Part shown: in pieces, positions 60,512 through 64,000 of the stretch
How positions within the stretch are numbered: position 1 is the first letter of the stretch
Layout: each line of letters opens with the position of its first letter
NCBI GenBank assembly: GCA_041650315.1
Contig: JBAZLJ010000002.1
Coordinates: 248,001-312,000 of the forward strand
Source of the DNA: JAGVYF01 sp041650315
Lineage (GTDB): Archaea; Nanobdellota; Nanobdellia; Woesearchaeales; JAGVYF01
Length of the DNA stretch: 64,000 bases
Reading direction: 5' to 3'
The notes under the pieces: model-generated
What the model saw: only the letters and a program-made list of their open reading frames with translations
Databases searched by the model: none
Told to the model about the DNA's origin: nothing
Made by a program: the position numbers and the translations under genes

Positions 60512-62002
60512 TTATTTGACTACTTCGTTCAATTTGTCAACAATCCAGATCATGCCTTCAGTGTCCCTTCCGCAATACTTTTCTAGGTTATCTCTTAGCT
60601 TCTTACGTTCCTTTTCAGGAGTCTTCTCGAATGTTATATCTAAGAAAGCCATCGATGCAGCTCCGCCATTCGCTATATCTAACTCACTATAGCTCCTGCC
60701 TACCAATGCTGGCATGACCTCCTTGATTGAAGCAGAACCGCGCTGGTTCGGATGGTAATAGCTGAAGTTCCTGAATGGAACTAATAAATCTACAAAACGT
60801 GTCAATGCATCAGTTATCCACTTTTTCTCTTTAAGGAACGCTTCTGAAAGCTCTTTCAGTCTCGCTTTTTCGAACGATTCGTTATAGACTACGATTGTAC
60901 CTTCTTCGCCTATACCTTGCTTCAATTCTTCCAAGAATGCTGGCCTAGGGTCGCCTTTACCTGATGCAAGGAAATATACATGTTTCGGCTTCGCGCCTTC
61001 TTTATCAACAATGTGCAATGAGAATTGGAACGGCACTTGTTGGTACGGCCTTACACCATCATATAACGGGATTACTGTATTGAATGTCTCGAAATCAAGG
61101 AAATGCAGCGGATAATGCAATCCTTTGAGGAAATGCTTGATTGATTCTTTATGGATATGTGGTTTGCCTGTCCTTTCGCAATCTCTCTGTATGCCTTGCT
61201 TGTCATTGAGCTTGATTTCTTTGGGGATATCCTTTATTGCGAGTATCTCTTTTTCTAATAGATCTTCTGACAACTTACCGCCGCGGTAAAGGTCGAACAC
61301 ATTATTCTTCGGCAGGAATTTCCAGCATTGCTCTTCCAATGGACAACCATAAGGATTGTGACAGATTTTTCCAATCTTAATGATAGGGTAATCTTTGGAT
61401 TCAATTATCTGACGCATCTGCTCGATTCTTTCTGGAATTTTGTTAGATATCTTGTCTATTTCTCCAGTTACTTCTTCTCTCTTGAACAATCGCTTAGGAT
61501 CTATATCGCCATCTTTTACATATTGATTATTGATTACCATGACGAAACATTTTCGTATTTTCAATCCAGCTTTTTCGTAGCAATATCTCTGGAACGCCAC
61601 ATCTTCAAGATAAACGTCTTTGACTTCAGTCGAACTCTTCACTTCAATTATATCCCACGCATCTTTGCCAACCGGTTCTAATATATCCGCTCTTGAATAA
61701 AGGTCATCTTCTGAGAATGCTGCCTCGAACAATGGTTTTCTACCAGCTAAAAGCTTTTTGGAAAGTTCCAGATTCGCAGAGAAATCACTTGTTGGAATGT
61801 TTATTCCTCCCGGGAATAATGTATGGGCTAACTCTCCTATGAGATTGCCTTGATCAAATCTAAACTGCGTAGCTGCATCAGGCTCAGGAATCTTGTCCGG
61901 TTCGTGTAATACTGTCCAGAGATATTTTGGACACTGAAGGCCAATGATATATTTCGATTTAGTGAGAAGATAAGTTTTAGTGTATTCTTTTTTTTCCAGC
62001 AT
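60512..62002 (-). CDS. DUF2779 nuclease-like protein
   Basis: A 496-residue protein. The N-terminal part is Cas4/RecB-like: YIIGLQCPKYLW, then SRADILEPVGKDAWDIIEVKSSTEVKDVYLEDVA with Asp-Glu-Lys of a PD-(D/E)XK site and further Cys residues (CHNPYGCPLEEQCW) that may bind an iron-sulfur cluster. The C-terminal DUF2779 domain starts at HFLDFETFNTVIP (DEDD-type exonuclease start) and ends at YCGRDTEGMIWIVDKL. It is probably a DNA- or RNA-processing nuclease. It is not near any CRISPR array here. Confidence 0.8.
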   Translation of the reverse strand: MLEKKEYTKTYLLTKSKYIIGLQCPKYLWTVLHEPDKIPEPDAATQFRFDQGNLIGELAHTLFPGGINIPTSDFSANLELSKKLLAGRKPLFEAAFSEDDLYSRADILEPVGKDAWDIIEVKSSTEVKDVYLEDVAFQRYCYEKAGLKIRKCFVMVINNQYVKDGDIDPKRLFKREEVTGEIDKISNKIPERIEQMRQIIESKDYPIIKIGKICHNPYGCPLEEQCWKFLPKNNVFDLYRGGKLSEDLLEKEILAIKDIPKEIKLNDKQGIQRDCERTGKPHIHKESIKHFLKGLHYPLHFLDFETFNTVIPLYDGVRPYQQVPFQFSLHIVDKEGAKPKHVYFLASGKGDPRPAFLEELKQGIGEEGTIVVYNESFEKARLKELSEAFLKEKKWITDALTRFVDLLVPFRNFSYYHPNQRGSASIKEVMPALVGRSYSELDIANGGAASMAFLDITFEKTPEKERKKLRDNLEKYCGRDTEGMIWIVDKLNEVVK

Positions 62003-62032
62003 AATTTGATTTAGTTTACTGAATATTTAAAG

Positions 62033-62181
62033 GATTCTGTTCAAACTCGCTATGCTCGGTCAGCAACTAGTAAATGTTGCACTTCCATCAATAGTAATTG
62101 ACTTTCCCCGTAGTGGAACCTTGTCAATGAGATTATCTAGCTAGAACATTTACAATTGTTGCTGACAATTTGAACAGAATC
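62033..62181. repeat. Long-hairpin intergenic element D
   Basis: A 149-bp element. Nested pairs: GATTCTGTTCAAA (62033-62045) with 62169-62181, GTCAGCAAC (62059-62067) with 62158-62166, GTAAATGTT (62070-62078) with 62145-62153, and ATTGAC (62097-62102) with 62123-62128. The apex TGACTTTCCC and GGAACCTTGTCA matches element C; the outer part CTCGCTATGCTCGGTCA resembles the left cores of A and B. It separates two divergent genes and contains no ORF. Confidence 0.75.
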
Positions 62182-62233
62182 GGATTTAAAGATAACTTTT
62201 ATATATTGGAAAAAGCGTGTATTCTGCTATACA

Positions 62234-62857
62234 ATGAAACTCATAATCTTCGATTTCGACGGAACAATCGCAAACACGATTCCAGTTGCAATCAAAGTGG
62301 GAAATGAATTAGCGCCTAAATATCTCAAACAGAAGATAGATTTCAAAAGAATATTCTATGAAGAAGGAATGCACGCATTAATTACAGAAACTAAATTATC
62401 TAAATTCAAGATTCCTTTCATCGTGCGAAGATTCCGTAAAGAAATGAAACTATATTTTGGTGCAGTTAAACTTAATCCTGGTATGAAAGGCTTGATTAAA
62501 AAATTGAAATCCGAAGGATATGCTATTGGGATAATCACTTCTAATTCCAAACATAATGTCACATCATTCCTCAAAAAGAATTATATGTCGGATTATTTTG
62601 ATTTCGTGAAAACAAATGTATCATTATTCACAAAAGCATGGAAAATTCGAAGAATCATGCGGAAATATAAAGTTTCTAAAAAGCAATCCTACATAATCGG
62701 CGATGAAGTCCGAGATATCCTTGCGGCGAAAAAGGCAGGAATAAGATCTATCGCAGTCACATGGGGCATGAACTCAAAGACTTTATTGAAGAAGCAAAGA
62801 CCTAGCGCAATTGTGGATAATGCTGAACAAATCTACAGATTCATAAAAAAGAATTAA
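62234..62857 (+). CDS. HAD-superfamily phosphatase (PGP-like)
   Basis: A 207-residue HAD hydrolase. Motif I is IIFDFDGTIANTIPV, motif II IITSNSKHNV, the Lys of motif III is in VSKKQSYIIGDEVRDILAAKKAG (with motif IV Asp-Glu), and a helical cap lies between. It is close to phosphoglycolate-phosphatase-type proteins. A TATA-like box (about 62197-62208) is 31 nt before the ATG. The substrate is unknown. Its last bases overlap the convergent gene by 4 bp. Confidence 0.8.
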   Translation: MKLIIFDFDGTIANTIPVAIKVGNELAPKYLKQKIDFKRIFYEEGMHALITETKLSKFKIPFIVRRFRKEMKLYFGAVKLNPGMKGLIKKLKSEGYAIGIITSNSKHNVTSFLKKNYMSDYFDFVKTNVSLFTKAWKIRRIMRKYKVSKKQSYIIGDEVRDILAAKKAGIRSIAVTWGMNSKTLLKKQRPSAIVDNAEQIYRFIKKN

Positions 62858-64000
62858 ATCTCGAATTTCTCTTTAGTTGGTGATTGATTTCCATCTTTCG
62901 CTCTCTTCTTGGCTGCGCGCACCTGAAGCCATCTAAGGAATTCTTTGCCGTACATCTTCGGCGAAAATAATGGAGCTCCGACAGCCTTTCCTTTGACTTC
63001 AAACCGATGTATAAATCTTAATGCCGCCTCTGAAAGGAAAGGAATACCGGCTGGCAAATATACTGCCATTAAGGCAGCTGCCAAAGCTGTTTCTGCCGCA
63101 ATTGAAGCAAGGGAATAATCGCCAGCGTCATCACCATCTTTCTTAGCCAACTTATCTTGCTCTGATGCAGGATAGAATCCGCGCAAAAGATGACGTTTAG
63201 CATAACCTGTCTTTTCGCTTATAAATTCTGCAATATCATCATATGCTGAAGAAGCAGCATCACCTACCGAAGGTAATGAATGATCAGGAATCATCAAAGC
63301 AGTCTCTTCATCTTTTTCCAATTCGAGCAATGCCTCAAGGTCTACTGGGTACTCCTTTGCTTCCTGAAGTTTGGGCACATAGCTCTGTACCAGATCTAGG
63401 TTTGATCTTATGAGCTCATCAATAAGCTCTGCTTTCAATTCCCACGCTTTGCTGTTTTCTTTTCGGATTGATAATGATCTATCGAGATTCTGAAGTGCCA
63501 CCCTTATTGCTGATACTCTTTTCTCGAGATCAGGCGATTTATCAGGTTCGATTTCTGGTGCAGAAGCTTTCCAAAATTCAATGAAAGAACTAAGTAAACC
63601 ATGCGGAGTATTCTTTAAACTCTCCATCTCTCTTAAAGGCGGTTGATATTTTTTGGCTAACAATGCTTTGTAATAATACGCTTCTCCTGATTTAGGGTGC
63701 TGATTCGATAGTAATTCTATCGCCGCATTTATCTTTTCAGTATCGCGAATCCGTTCCTGGAATAAAAAATCTATTTTCCTGCATAATGATAACTCATCCT
63801 TGCTGAGATACAAATGCCGAGGGTCATCTTCCCTAATATCTACCTTAAAATTTTGATCTGGAATACCCTCATCATCAATATATAACACATCACTACAGTC
63901 AGTAAATGGTTCTGTTTTTTCAGACCCTGGAGATACCGAAATCACCACACAATCGTCTTCGGTTGAGACAACCTCTTCCTGCAATGCTTCTCTCACTTCC
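62854..64000 (-). CDS. Hypothetical TPR-like protein (5' end outside window)
   Basis: About 382 residues are visible and the frame is open to the right edge, so the start lies outside or at the edge. An acidic N-terminal region is followed by helical repeats of TPR/Sel1 look (KINAAIELLSNQHPKSGEAY and NLDRSLSIRKENSKAWELKA). Near the C-terminus there is a hydrophobic Ala-rich stretch (IAAETALAAALMAVYLPAG) that may associate with the membrane. No function is recognised. Confidence 0.55.
   Translation of the reverse strand, partial: EVREALQEEVVSTEDDCVVISVSPGSEKTEPFTDCSDVLYIDDEGIPDQNFKVDIREDDPRHLYLSKDELSLCRKIDFLFQERIRDTEKINAAIELLSNQHPKSGEAYYYKALLAKKYQPPLREMESLKNTPHGLLSSFIEFWKASAPEIEPDKSPDLEKRVSAIRVALQNLDRSLSIRKENSKAWELKAELIDELIRSNLDLVQSYVPKLQEAKEYPVDLEALLELEKDEETALMIPDHSLPSVGDAASSAYDDIAEFISEKTGYAKRHLLRGFYPASEQDKLAKKDGDDAGDYSLASIAAETALAAALMAVYLPAGIPFLSEAALRFIHRFEVKGKAVGAPLFSPKMYGKEFLRWLQVRAAKKRAKDGNQSPTKEKFEI

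Overview
The window reads as a small-genome archaeon, most likely a DPANN lineage of the Woesearchaeota/Pacearchaeota kind. The archaeal calls are aIF2-gamma, eL15, eS6, eL33 (L35Ae), uL11, Spt5, SecE, Bud32, Taw3, an archaeal CMP kinase and a form III RuBisCO. Most promoters are archaeal: a TTTATA-type TATA box lies 25-30 nt upstream of the start codon, which implies many leaderless mRNAs. Other genes carry a GAGGTGAT-type Shine-Dalgarno (SD) site. The phylum assignment is inference; no 16S rRNA is present. No tRNA or CRISPR array was found.

Layout. 1-10.8 kb: surface-glycan genes (flippase end, two alkaline-phosphatase-superfamily enzymes, two methyltransferases, a small kinase, two GT4 glycosyltransferases, acyltransferase, PLP aminotransferase, FemAB-like transferase). 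10.8-16.1 kb: an AT-rich accessory island with a PD-(D/E)XK-type nuclease, small unknown proteins and an SMC/RecF-like ATPase. Part of it (13,408-16,126) is bounded by 18-bp direct repeats, one of which is the 3' end of the neighbouring deacetylase gene. 16.1-23.0 kb: a minus-strand sugar-nucleotide and lipid-linked glycan operon (ugd, rmlB, rmlD-like, AglH-like transferase, UDP-glucuronate 4-epimerase-like protein, GT2, DUF2304, deacetylase). 23.1-36.6 kb: 5S rRNA, tRNA-modification and translation genes (taw3, bud32, eL15, map, hisS, aIF2-gamma, eS6), and a nucleotidase interrupted by an in-frame TGA. 36.7-45.6 kb: metG and a large secreted/surface-protein operon. 45.7-51.9 kb: zinc-ribbon protein, MnmH-like tRNA selenouridine synthase, the ftsZ-secE-spt5-rpl11 cluster, FKBP, a Bro-N protein and cmk. 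51.9-55.7 kb: coiled-coil membrane proteins facing an operon of tiny KKGF-type membrane proteins. 55.7-64 kb: eL33, a TctA-like permease, an OB-fold protein, RuBisCO with an overlapping HAD phosphatase, a DUF2779 nuclease, a second HAD and a partial TPR-like protein.

The most unusual signal is in non-coding DNA. Four intergenic elements (23,318-23,504; 25,583-25,778; 34,654-34,771; 62,033-62,181) each have 12-17 bp terminal inverted repeats and nested inner complementary segments. They share short conserved cores while their outer arms diverge and stay complementary. They look like one undescribed family of long-hairpin elements placed at promoters.
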